From: Herpetosiphon sp042688385
GTDB lineage: Bacteria > Chloroflexota > Chloroflexia > Chloroflexales > Herpetosiphonaceae
Direction of reading: 5' to 3'
Length of the DNA: 64,000 nt
NCBI RefSeq assembly: GCF_042688385.1
Contig: NZ_JBHUPY010000003.1
Span: forward strand, 20,918 to 84,917
Numbering within the stretch: position 1 is the first letter of the stretch; each line of letters opens with the position of its first letter. The translations under genes were made by a program, and so were the position numbers. The notes under the pieces were generated by a model. That model saw only the letters and a program-made list of their open reading frames with translations, was not told where the DNA came from and made no database searches. Below are positions 15,985 to 24,175 of this stretch, in pieces.

Positions 15985-17166
15985 TCAACTCCTTGGCATC
16001 ATTAATCGTTCTAAACTCTTATCAAATTCATCAAAAAATCCATCTGGCCATTGATCAATTAACCCATCTTGATCAATCGTTGGGGTTGAAACTGTATGGC
16101 GAGTTTGACCTTCGATCATACGGCGCTCAAAGTAATTTAATTGCACATCGGCTGGGTTAATTTTGCCATCGTGAACAGCTAAACGAATGCCATTTAATAC
16201 ATGATCACTATGGCTTTCAACCACAATTTGGACTCCAGCTGCTGCTGCGTAGGCCAAAAATTGACCCATGAGTGCTTGACCGCGTGGATGTAAATGAGCC
16301 TCGGGATTTTCGATTAATAATAATGAATTGGGCTTGGCTGATAAAACCGCTACTAAAATAGGTAAGGTATAGGTTAATCCAAAGCCAACATTGGTTGCCC
16401 GAAAAGCATTCCCTACAACTCCATCATTGACGAATGAGAATCGTAAACTTACCAAATCAATATCAGGGTTCCCTGAAATGTTGATTCGTGTGCCTGGAGA
16501 AATTTCACTTAGCCACGCTTCAACTTCATTGCGTAAGGTTAATGTGTTTGATTGTTCATGATGTAATTTTTCGTTGGGAATTAATTCATTGCCAAATAAT
16601 GATAAATAGTGAATCGCATATTCGCCGCTTGGGCCAAGTTGGCGATGTTGGCGCACGAGATAATCCGATGTACCGAATGATGTGCGTGGCCCAATCCTTT
16701 CGGCTTGAAGATACTGAAAGTCATCAGTGAATAGATTACTAAAAATAATATCATTATTGAAGTAGGTATCCGATGCTCCAACCAGTATGCTATTTAATCC
16801 ATCAGGCGCAGCTTCAATATCCAAGACATCGGTTGAAGAATTATATTGATAGCGCCATTCATCGACACTAGTTTTGCTATAAAGCTTCAAGCCGATACTA
16901 ATTGTGTCATCATCAGCATATTCAAAGAATACATCTTGGGCCGTACCGAGTCGAACTAAATCACCATTAACTGCTAAGCCTTGGGTTATGAGGCCTTGTT
17001 GAAACGATTGACGTAATAAAAGCAATGATTGAATAACTGACGATTTGCCCATGCCATTTAATCCCGACAGCAAGGTTAGCTTGCCAAGATTAATTTTTTG
17101 GTGACCAAAGCACTTAAAGTTGTGTAAAACGATCGATTCAAGCGTTTGTAATGGTTGTTCACTCAT
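15985..17166 (-). CDS. AAA ATPase, DUF3696 family (SMC/OLD-like)
   Basis: A 393-residue ATPase. Walker A is GLNGMGKS (35-42), preceded by the ESIVLHNFKCF start shared by RecF/OLD-type ATPases. Walker B and D-loop occur about 278-290 (LLLIENPEAHLHPRGQALMG), with H-loop-like VESHSDHVLNGIR after it. The C-terminus (WPDGFFDEFDKSLERL) is the DUF3696 signature. There is no Toprim domain, so it is not a full OLD nuclease. Its ATG overlaps the stop of the DUF262 gene by 4 bases, and the third gene starts 3 bases after its own stop. ATPases of this type are recurrent partners in phage-defence operons; that role here is inferred. Confidence 0.85.
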   Translation of the reverse strand: MSEQPLQTLESIVLHNFKCFGHQKINLGKLTLLSGLNGMGKSSVIQSLLLLRQSFQQGLITQGLAVNGDLVRLGTAQDVFFEYADDDTISIGLKLYSKTSVDEWRYQYNSSTDVLDIEAAPDGLNSILVGASDTYFNNDIIFSNLFTDDFQYLQAERIGPRTSFGTSDYLVRQHRQLGPSGEYAIHYLSLFGNELIPNEKLHHEQSNTLTLRNEVEAWLSEISPGTRINISGNPDIDLVSLRFSFVNDGVVGNAFRATNVGFGLTYTLPILVAVLSAKPNSLLLIENPEAHLHPRGQALMGQFLAYAAAAGVQIVVESHSDHVLNGIRLAVHDGKINPADVQLNYFERRMIEGQTRHTVSTPTIDQDGLIDQWPDGFFDEFDKSLERLMMPRS

Positions 17167-18395
17167 TTTAATACCTCTTGAATAAGGTGAGCAATTCGGC
17201 GGAAACGAATATTAACTTTATTTGTATCACCAGTACCTTGTGAGATTGCTTTATCGAATTCGCGATCATGGTTCAACATTGCAATAAATTTTTGCATTAA
17301 TAGATTTTTTCTTCGGACAAGAACTTTGATTTGATCATCGCTACAATTGCTTAAGTTAACTGACCATGATTCAAACAGCGATTTATTGATCATTCCACGG
17401 GAAGCATTTGCTTTATAGCGTTTGCGAAAAGCGTCTTTATCAAAAATGGCTTTCGCTGCACGCATTGCCCGGCGGAACTGTTGCTCAAATGAATCGAGAG
17501 CCTTTTGATCAAGCTTATTAATTGTAGCCATTGTATTGCTTAAAAAGCTATCGAAATCGGCAAATTCATTGCGATTATATTTTTCAGGAGGTACCAGATG
17601 AAAGGCAATGAAGCGTAACACAAATTCACGGTCACTCATGCGCGATGTAGGTACAGAGTTGGTAGTAGCTTGCTTAAATTCAGGAAACTCAGCCATTCGT
17701 TTGAGCAATTCGGTTGCTCGCCCTTGATGTAACGCGTGGCGAATCTCTTGGGGCGAAAGTGGCAATCCACCAGTATTAATCCGTTTGAAGATATTGAATT
17801 TAACTTCTTCTGGTGTTCCTGGAGCAATTTGGTAAATTAATACTTGAGTTTCCATAATCCGCCGTTGGAAATTTCTAGGCAGATCGTCAAAGCCTTTATC
17901 CGTAATCGTATTGAGGAATTCTAAGCCTTTGAGTTTTAATTGATTTTCTGGATGATTTTTTTTTGCTAAAATAAAATTATAGAGAGTTGTTAATCGTTGG
18001 AGTCCATCAACAATAATCCAGCGGTCTTCGTTTGTTGCATCCATATAGAATGCTGGCAGTGGAATACGAATTAGAATCGACTCGATTAAGCGGCTTTGGG
18101 CTTCGCGGGTCCATAAACCTGCTTGACGCTGAAAAGCTGGTTGCATATCAATCTCATTATTTTCCATCCGTGAAATTAAGAGATCGACAGTCATTGGCTT
18201 AAAATCAATTCGGATCTGGCTAGGATTAAAGGGTGTAATAATTAATTCGTCATCATCCTCTTCTTCTTCTTCAATATCGTTACTTAATCCATATAATGCT
18301 GCCTGTGATGATAGCTGGAAGCCTTGAAATCCACCTTGTGGTAACTCCTCTTCATCATCGTTATTCAGATCCAAATCTTCATTATTATCAACCAT
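17163..18395 (-). CDS. DUF262 (GmrSD N-terminal-like / ParB-like) protein
   Basis: A 410-residue protein. After a very acidic N-terminus (runs of Glu and Asp, about 5-50) comes a DUF262 domain with IVDGLQRLTTLYNF (about 127-140) and FNIFKRINTGGLPLS (about 200-214), the ParB/sulfiredoxin-like nucleotide-binding motifs (DGxQR, FxRxNxGG). The DUF1524 HNH nuclease half of GmrSD is absent; instead a basic helical region ends the protein. GAGGAA precedes the ATG. It is the first gene of a three-gene operon and overlaps the ATPase by ATGA. In GmrSD this domain senses or hydrolyses nucleotide and drives cleavage of modified DNA; here the partner nuclease is not obvious. Confidence 0.88.
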   Translation of the reverse strand: MVDNNEDLDLNNDDEEELPQGGFQGFQLSSQAALYGLSNDIEEEEEDDDELIITPFNPSQIRIDFKPMTVDLLISRMENNEIDMQPAFQRQAGLWTREAQSRLIESILIRIPLPAFYMDATNEDRWIIVDGLQRLTTLYNFILAKKNHPENQLKLKGLEFLNTITDKGFDDLPRNFQRRIMETQVLIYQIAPGTPEEVKFNIFKRINTGGLPLSPQEIRHALHQGRATELLKRMAEFPEFKQATTNSVPTSRMSDREFVLRFIAFHLVPPEKYNRNEFADFDSFLSNTMATINKLDQKALDSFEQQFRRAMRAAKAIFDKDAFRKRYKANASRGMINKSLFESWSVNLSNCSDDQIKVLVRRKNLLMQKFIAMLNHDREFDKAISQGTGDTNKVNIRFRRIAHLIQEVLK

Positions 18396-18448
18396 TGGTT
18401 CTTCCTCATCGTAGAATGCTGTTGTATTGTACTATAGCTGATTGATTT

Positions 18449-19894
18449 TTAGTGGCCCTGATTTGCGCCGACCATGCGGCGGAATAGGCTGCCAACCAAG
18501 CTAAATGGTTGTGGTTCGGCAACGCCCAAGCGGCTGGAGCTTGTTTGATCGATTAATCCAATCACCCGCGCGAAGGTTTCGATTTGTTGCTGCATCAAAT
18601 CAAAATCAAGTTTATCGATGGCTGCATTGCTGGGCGTGGCGCATAAATAATTGGGCGCAGGAATTAGTGAAATTGTGGGAATATTGGCTTTGTAGAATGG
18701 CTCGCCCTCGCCAAAATAAATATTGTTGATCGGCAGAATGGTGAGCACACGCTGCTTGGTGCGCTGCAAAAGCGCGGTGTAATACAGTTGCTCCAGCATT
18801 GGGCTGGTGGTGTAGGTCAACTCAATTTCTGGTTGGGTCGTTGGTTGATAGCTGGTGAAAGCTCGATTATCGTGCCATTCGCTACAGCCTAGATGCTCCA
18901 AGGTAACCCCTGCAACCGCCCGAAATTGCTGGCCGTTCCATAATGCTGGGTGCTCGGCGAGCCATGTGCTGGTTGCTTGGCCGTGCTTGCCAAGTTGCGG
19001 CAGTTGAAAGTGACCAGTGGCAAAAATGAAAATTAAATTTCGCTCAAGGCTTTGGTTTTTGAACCAACGTACCAAGGCCAATAATCCGAGCGCACCATTC
19101 TCTTCTGGGGCGTTCGGCCCATCGGTGTGGGTATTAATCAAGATGCTTTCGTTCGATGTTTGGCTTGGCAAAACCACATACAAGCTTTCAGTTGGGCTTT
19201 GCTCGGTTAGCGTGGCTTCTAACGTGAAGCGAATCTGTTGGCCTTGAGCAGCTGCTTGCTTGAGTTGCTGGCCTGTGCTGTGATCAATCCAAAGGGCTGG
19301 GCATTCTTGGTAGTTGGTGGTGAAGGGTAGATATTGATCTTCAGCATTGGCTGACGAGATTTTCGACCACATGCAAATTACGCCTTTAACCCCGGCTTTT
19401 TTGGCAGCTTGCAGGTCGGGGCCGCCGAGAAACGAGCCAAGGGTTGGGTTGCGCAGCGTTTTTGGGAGTTGGGTGGTGCTGGCTTGAGCCGCCTTGGTTG
19501 GGTGGATAAAAAGCATAGTTGGCAATGCTGGAACTGCAACTTCGACCAAGGCTATTTTGCCAGCTGCTTGCTGAAAATTGCCTGGGCTTTTGCCACAATC
19601 GACCAATTCGCCAAGAATGCCTTCGGCGGGCGTGCAGCCAGAATAGGGATAGTAGAAACTTGTGGTAATTGCGGTTTCGCTGCGATTGGCGTTTTGCAGC
19701 GCCAAGCCCCACTTTTGGGCTTCCCAGCGCGTGAAATAATAGCGATCGCGCTGAACTTCGCAGCCGAGGGCAGTTAATTCGGCGGCCAAAAATTCGATAA
19801 AGCGCTGATGAGCTTCGCTGCCGGTTAGACGTGGCCCTAATGCTTCGAGATAGCGATGCCAGCCAATTAATTCTTGATGGGTGGTAATCTTCAT
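18449..19894 (-). CDS. M28-like (aminopeptidase/PA-domain) metallopeptidase homologue
   Basis: A 481-residue protein. A PA-like insertion (about 120-210) sits ahead of the M28 core. The first zinc-site motif is ILINTHTDG (H-x-D), and the usual D-N-A-S-G is changed to PEENGALGLLAL. A further acidic site (VTLEHLGC) and the C-terminal TPSNAAIDKLDFDL match where M28 enzymes have their last ligands. Loss of the bridging Asp makes full aminopeptidase activity uncertain. The ATG at 19894 overlaps the stop of the APH-like gene by 4 bases (ATGA); the longer frame reading into that gene is rejected. No signal peptide is seen from this start, so it is probably cytosolic. Confidence 0.72.
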   Translation of the reverse strand: MKITTHQELIGWHRYLEALGPRLTGSEAHQRFIEFLAAELTALGCEVQRDRYYFTRWEAQKWGLALQNANRSETAITTSFYYPYSGCTPAEGILGELVDCGKSPGNFQQAAGKIALVEVAVPALPTMLFIHPTKAAQASTTQLPKTLRNPTLGSFLGGPDLQAAKKAGVKGVICMWSKISSANAEDQYLPFTTNYQECPALWIDHSTGQQLKQAAAQGQQIRFTLEATLTEQSPTESLYVVLPSQTSNESILINTHTDGPNAPEENGALGLLALVRWFKNQSLERNLIFIFATGHFQLPQLGKHGQATSTWLAEHPALWNGQQFRAVAGVTLEHLGCSEWHDNRAFTSYQPTTQPEIELTYTTSPMLEQLYYTALLQRTKQRVLTILPINNIYFGEGEPFYKANIPTISLIPAPNYLCATPSNAAIDKLDFDLMQQQIETFARVIGLIDQTSSSRLGVAEPQPFSLVGSLFRRMVGANQGH

Positions 19895-20814
19895 GAATCC
19901 AGCCTCACTCGCACAGGATGTTCGATCAACTCGGTTAGTTCGAGCACAATCTCGCGATGCCACGCCCAATCGTTGCGTAGCTGGGCGACAATCAAATCAG
20001 TTAAGTTCATGTGCAGCCAATAGCAGCGTAAACGCTTTTCAAGATTAGCGGGAATTATATCGTACTGTTGGGCAAATTTAAGCCATGGTTGTAAATAGAT
20101 AGTGCTTTGCCCATAACAGCTTTGTTGAGCAAGATCGTATACCCAATCGCCATAGCCAAATTCGGCCCAATCGAGCACAGCCACAATCGCTTGCTGCTGG
20201 CAAAGCACATTATCAAAGCCAAAATCGCGATGGATTAATGAGCGTTCGGTGGTGATTGTGCTGAGCAACCGTTCCATGACGCGATAGCCTTGACGCAATA
20301 AGGCTCCGGTCTGGTCTTGGCGCTCGATCCAATCGTGCCAATCGTAATCAAACTTATAATTGCCAAGATCTAAAATTTCTTCGGCCCATGTTTGGTAGCG
20401 GCCTTGGCCTTGGCTGTTGGCCAAACCCCAACCAGTGCTTGGGCCAAGGTCTTGTTGATGCAGCTGGTGCAGTGTTTGAAACAGGTGCGGCTGGATTTGG
20501 CTGAGTTGTTGTGGCTCAAGCGCTGAGATGGTTTGGCCTGCGATGAATGGACTAATCGCGTAGACCCAGCCATCGGCAAATTGCTGATGCGCCAGGATTG
20601 GCGGAATTGGCACATGTTGGGCCCAATGCTGGGCGGCGTAGGCATCTTTTAAAAAATCTTGGTAGTGCTTGCTGATGCGCACGACATAAGTTTGGGCATT
20701 GTGTTCAAATTGGTAGGCTTGGGCAAACCAACCAGCGCCGATAAAGCTGATGTGTTCGAGCTGAAAGCCCGAATCGGCTTCGATTGCTTGGCGTAACAGG
20801 TGAGTAAGCTGCAT
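19891..20814 (-). CDS. aminoglycoside phosphotransferase (APH)-family kinase
   Basis: A 307-residue protein with the APH/choline-kinase fold: SLIHRDFGFDNVL is the catalytic HxDxxxxN motif, and VLDWAEFGYGDWVYDLA is the Mg-binding DFG-equivalent D-W-E/A region. The N-lobe carries YVVRISK with the ATP-binding Lys. The start is the ATG at 20814 with GAGG 8 bases before it. Such enzymes phosphorylate antibiotics, sugars, choline or macrolides; nothing in the sequence fixes the substrate. It is translationally coupled to the M28-like protein, suggesting both act on the same small molecule. Confidence 0.85.
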   Translation of the reverse strand: MQLTHLLRQAIEADSGFQLEHISFIGAGWFAQAYQFEHNAQTYVVRISKHYQDFLKDAYAAQHWAQHVPIPPILAHQQFADGWVYAISPFIAGQTISALEPQQLSQIQPHLFQTLHQLHQQDLGPSTGWGLANSQGQGRYQTWAEEILDLGNYKFDYDWHDWIERQDQTGALLRQGYRVMERLLSTITTERSLIHRDFGFDNVLCQQQAIVAVLDWAEFGYGDWVYDLAQQSCYGQSTIYLQPWLKFAQQYDIIPANLEKRLRCYWLHMNLTDLIVAQLRNDWAWHREIVLELTELIEHPVRVRLDS

Positions 20815-20829
20815 CAAACATCCTCACAC

Positions 20830-21360
20830 AGACACTATTCCACCAGCATTGTACCCCGAAGTGCTTAATCCACGAAGGACACGAAGGGTTGAAACCGCGA
20901 AGAGCGCGAAGGACGCGAAGAACGTCACGCTCCATGGGGAGAGTATATCCCTTCATCCTTCATCCCTCATCCTTCATCCTTGCCGTTGGCCACAGATTGG
21001 CACAGATTGCTTTGATTAGGTTCGTGCATTCCCAATAGCCAAAAGCCATCATTGTTCTGCGCCGTTGCGTTAATAATTAATATATAAGGATAGGAAAGGA
21101 TGGAAACCGCGAAGAGCGCAAAGAACGCGAAGGTTTCGTTTTTTTAGCCACAGATTTTTATGATTATTTTATATCCTTTGCGCTCTGACTTTTGACTTCT
21201 GACTTCTACATTTTGCATTCATCCTTCATCTTGCATTCATCCTTCATCCTTCATCCTTCATCCTTTGGTTCTCTGCGCCGCTGCGTTAAATGTTGCCTTT
21301 TGCCTTTTGCCTTTTGCCTTCTGACTTCATCTCTCATCCTTCATCCTTTCTTCCTCCCCC
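20830..21360. repeat. word-like repeat block with no gene
   Basis: About 530 bases made of CCACGAAGGACACGAAGG- and CGCGAAGAGCGCGAAGG-type runs (20868-20930, 21105-21140), CATCCTTCATCC runs (20950-20985, 21230-21270), TTGCCTTTTGCC runs (21293-21325), GCCACAGATT and GCGCCGCTGCGTTAA words. These are the same families as in the other gaps. No ORF or RNA gene is supported. Confidence 0.8.
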
Positions 21361-21470
21361 AATGCTAGTTATGGGGGTGGACTAGCGATTGATTGCATTG
21401 AGGCCTACTTACCAGCATACTTGAGTGCTAGAATTATTAAAATTGCGCTGGTTTAGGTGAGGAGCAATCG

Positions 21471-22631
21471 GTGCAACGCAACCTTGGGTTTGGGCTATTG
21501 GGGATGCTGCTGTGGCTGGTTGGGTTGGCAGTATGTGGCGGCCTGTTTGGCTGGAATTTGGCTTGGCTCAAGGAGTGGCAATGGCTAGCTGAGCAAACTG
21601 GCTGGCGTTTTTGGCTAGCCCAAGTGATTTTTCGGGCGCTCTTGTTTTTGCCATTGGTGCTAGGATTGTTGTTATTGCTGCATCCTTTATGGCTTGGGCG
21701 GCGCTTATTGCCAACACCCAAGTCTGATTCAACTGTAATTGCTGCCCCGTTGGCCCACGAAACGCTCAATCGGCGACGTTTTATGATCGAGGCGGGCTTG
21801 CTTGGTGGTTTGGTTGGCTATAGCAGCATGATCGAGCCATTCAACCCCGAAATTGTAGAGCTTGAGCTGCCAATCGCCAATTTGCCAAGCCGCTTCGAGG
21901 GCTTTAAAATTGTCCAATTGAGCGATTTGCATGTGTGTGCTTACACTCCCGCCGATGATGTGGCCCGCGCTGTGGCCTTGATTAATCGGCTTGATGCAGA
22001 TATTGTGACGATTACTGGCGATTTTGTTGATCGCCATGCCAAATTTGCCGATGATGCGACGATTCCGTTACGCCAATTACAAGCCCGCGAAGGCATTTTT
22101 TCGGTGCTCGGCAACCACGATTATTATACTGGCGATATTGAGCGCATGATTTGGGCAATTAAACGCGCTGATTTGGGCTTGTTGATCAATCAGCAAACCG
22201 TGATTCGGCGTGGCGCTGAGCGCCTAAATCTGGTTGGCTTGGACGATCCCAAGCATAATGATGGCAATGGCTGGAGCCATGGCAATATTGATTTGGCGCG
22301 GGCGTTTGCCAACCTGCATGCTAGCGATCCATGCATCACATTGTTGCATAATCCGATTTTTGCGCCGAGCGTGATTAGTGCTTATGCGCCGCAACTTGTG
22401 CTTTCTGGCCACACCCATGGCGGCCAGATTTGGGTGCCGATCTTGACTGAACAAGCGGTGCGTTCGCGCGATCGCTTTGTGGAGGGCCGCTATCAACTTG
22501 CCACCAGCCAGATCTATGTTAATCGTGGTTGGGGCTTTACTGGCCCGCCGTTGCGTTTTGCCAAACGCCCAGAAATTAGCGTAATTCGGTTGACGAGGGA
22601 TCAGGGGTCAGGGTTTAGGGATCGGGGATAG
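21471..22631 (+). CDS. membrane-anchored calcineurin-like metallophosphoesterase (YaeI-like)
   Basis: A 386-residue protein from a GTG start with GGTGAGGAG 6 bases upstream. Two N-terminal membrane helices (about 5-30 and 45-75) are followed by a linker and a phosphoesterase domain: D-x-H in LSDLHVCAY, GDFVD, GNHDYY, then VLSGHTHGGQIW, the complete dimetal site. YaeI-type enzymes are phosphodiesterases often linked to envelope lipid or lipid A precursor metabolism; the exact substrate is unknown. The last dozen residues (TRDQGSGFRDRG) are encoded by the dispersed GGGATCAGGGGTCAGGG repeat and are probably an accretion. The CLC gene follows after 37 bases. Confidence 0.88.
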   Translation: MQRNLGFGLLGMLLWLVGLAVCGGLFGWNLAWLKEWQWLAEQTGWRFWLAQVIFRALLFLPLVLGLLLLLHPLWLGRRLLPTPKSDSTVIAAPLAHETLNRRRFMIEAGLLGGLVGYSSMIEPFNPEIVELELPIANLPSRFEGFKIVQLSDLHVCAYTPADDVARAVALINRLDADIVTITGDFVDRHAKFADDATIPLRQLQAREGIFSVLGNHDYYTGDIERMIWAIKRADLGLLINQQTVIRRGAERLNLVGLDDPKHNDGNGWSHGNIDLARAFANLHASDPCITLLHNPIFAPSVISAYAPQLVLSGHTHGGQIWVPILTEQAVRSRDRFVEGRYQLATSQIYVNRGWGFTGPPLRFAKRPEISVIRLTRDQGSGFRDRG

Positions 22632-22668
22632 TTTTTAGAATCAGATTGGATAATTTAGGAAGCAGATA

Positions 22669-23931
22669 GTGGCAACAATTATTCCTCTGATGCGCCATGT
22701 TGGGCGCTGGGTAGGCTTGGCCTTGGCGATTGGGCTAGCTGCTGGTTTGGCAAGTGCGCTTTTTCTCGTTAGTTTAGCGTGGGTAACTCAGCTGCAAACC
22801 ACCAATTGGTGGCTGTTGCTTTGTTTGCCGTTGCTTGGTGGCTTGGTGGCTTGGCTCTATCAGCGTTTTGGCCAGCGCGTGGCAGCTGGCAATAACCTAA
22901 TCATCGAACAATTGCATAACCCTGACGCAGCGGGAATTCCCTTGCGGATGGCTCCGTTGGTATTGCTTGGAACCTTGCTGACCCATCTTGGTGGTGGCTC
23001 TGCTGGCCGAGAAGGCACTGCGGTGCAAATGGGTGCAAGTTTGGCAGCGCAGCTTGGCCGCTGCTGGCGTTTGCCGCAGGCTGAATTGCGTTTAGTGCTG
23101 ATGATGGGTATGAGTGCTGGCTTTGGGAGCGTGTTTGGCACCCCGATTGCCGGCACGATCTTCGCGCTGGAGGTGCTTGCATTTGGAGTTTTGCGCTATG
23201 AAGCAGTATTGCCATGTTTGGCGGCGGCCTTGGTAGGCGATGGCGTGGTGCGTTGGCTGAATATTGTGCATAGCCATTATCAGGTTGCTAGCGTGCCCGA
23301 TCTTGGTTCGATTTGGGCTTGGTTGCTTGGGGCGGGAATTTGCTTTGGGCTTGTTAGCAGAGCGTTTGTGATCTGGATTGAACTGGTGCAGAGTAGGTCG
23401 CGGCGTTGGCTACCCAACCCAATTCTGCGGGCAATGCTTGGCGGCTTAGTGATTGTAATTATAAGTTTTTTGCTGAATACTCGTGATTACAATGGATTGA
23501 GTTTGCCTTTGCTGGCCCAAGCATTTGAGCTACAAGGCGTTGTACCATGGGCTTTTGCGATTAAGTTATTGTTAACTGGTTTGACGTTGGGTGTGGGCTT
23601 CAAAGGTGGTGAAGTAACGCCATTGTTTGTGATTGGCGCGACGCTTGGCTCGGCATTGGCTCAGCTTTTTGGTTTGCCAAGCGATCTGCTGGCAGCTTTG
23701 GGCTTGATTGCGGTCTTTGCTGGGGCAGCGAATACGCCGATTGCTTGTGTTTTGATGGGGATTGAATTGTTTGGCTCGGCGTTGCTCGTGCCATTGATGC
23801 TGACAACCGTGATTGCCTACACAATTTCGGGCCATCGCGGAATCTATGCGGCCCAACGAGTTGGCTGGGCGAAACGGCATAATTTGGCGGAGCATACTGG
23901 TAAGCGGCTTGATGAGTTGGAGGCTGATTAA
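22669..23931 (+). CDS. CLC-family anion transporter, probably fluoride class (CLC-F)
   Basis: A 420-residue membrane protein of the CLC family with about ten hydrophobic helices. The pore motifs are non-standard: the first selectivity loop, GSGIP in chloride transporters, reads GNNLI (about 74-78); the second is GGSAGREGTAVQMG, with the gating Glu kept; the third is GFKGGEVTPLFVIG. The GNN/GREGTAVQM combination is what I associate with the CLC-F group that exports fluoride by F-/H+ exchange. The GTG start has AGGA 8 bases upstream. It follows the phosphoesterase by 37 bases and may be co-transcribed. No fluoride riboswitch is seen. A terminator hairpin follows. Confidence 0.8.
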   Translation: MATIIPLMRHVGRWVGLALAIGLAAGLASALFLVSLAWVTQLQTTNWWLLLCLPLLGGLVAWLYQRFGQRVAAGNNLIIEQLHNPDAAGIPLRMAPLVLLGTLLTHLGGGSAGREGTAVQMGASLAAQLGRCWRLPQAELRLVLMMGMSAGFGSVFGTPIAGTIFALEVLAFGVLRYEAVLPCLAAALVGDGVVRWLNIVHSHYQVASVPDLGSIWAWLLGAGICFGLVSRAFVIWIELVQSRSRRWLPNPILRAMLGGLVIVIISFLLNTRDYNGLSLPLLAQAFELQGVVPWAFAIKLLLTGLTLGVGFKGGEVTPLFVIGATLGSALAQLFGLPSDLLAALGLIAVFAGAANTPIACVLMGIELFGSALLVPLMLTTVIAYTISGHRGIYAAQRVGWAKRHNLAEHTGKRLDELEAD

Positions 23932-23937
23932 ATGCGA

Positions 23938-23969
23938 GAGGCCCGAACTCTAGCCTAGTGTCGGGCCTC
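23938..23969. terminator. bidirectional terminator after clc / end of permuted tRNA unit
   Basis: GAGGCCCGA (23938-23946) pairs perfectly with TCGGGCCTC (23961-23969), with a 14-base loop. It ends the CLC gene on the plus strand. On the minus strand it lies at the end of the tRNA-like transcription unit. Confidence 0.8.
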
Positions 23970-24019
23970 ATTGTTGCTATTGATTTGCACACATCAATAC
24001 GTTTAAACTACCACGTCAG

Positions 24020-24110
24020 TCCTAAAAGCGCTGGGTTTTTCCATTAAACTACGGCCCCAAAGTTTGGCGGAGCTGGCTAGATTCGAACTAGCATCCAGCG
24101 GTATATGCAT
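24020..24110 (-). ncRNA. circularly permuted tRNA-like gene B
   Basis: On the minus strand the 3' half comes first. Anticodon-stem strand CGCTG (24100-24096), a 3-base variable loop, T-arm with stem GCTAG/CTAGC and loop TTCGAAT (24092-24076), acceptor strand CAGCTCC (24075-24069), G73 and encoded CCA (24067-24065). After a 6-base linker the 5' half follows: acceptor strand GGGGCCG (24058-24052), TA, D-arm GTTT/AAAC with loop AATGGAA (24049-24035), then CAGCG (24033-24029), which pairs perfectly with CGCTG. The acceptor pairs at 6 of 7 positions, including G3-U70. Joining the halves gives a 7-base loop with U33 and A37, anticodon UUU or UAU depending on the joint. Flanks ACTATCATG and CGTGGTAGT can pair as an extended stem. 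Confidence 0.75.
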
Positions 24111-24175
24111 GATAGTGCTTGACTTGATGTTCAACAGCGAATACTGAATCTAGAGCGATAATCTGAATTTGAGTG

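Noticed and set aside
17163..18395. GmrSD type IV restriction enzyme
   Set aside because: Only the DUF262 half is present; no DUF1524 HNH motif occurs in this protein or its operon partners.
19409..19777. 122-residue plus-strand ORF inside the M28-like gene
   Set aside because: Shadow frame of a well-supported gene.
22632..22668. Fluoride riboswitch before the CLC gene
   Set aside because: The gap is only 37 bases and lacks the crcB-motif core.
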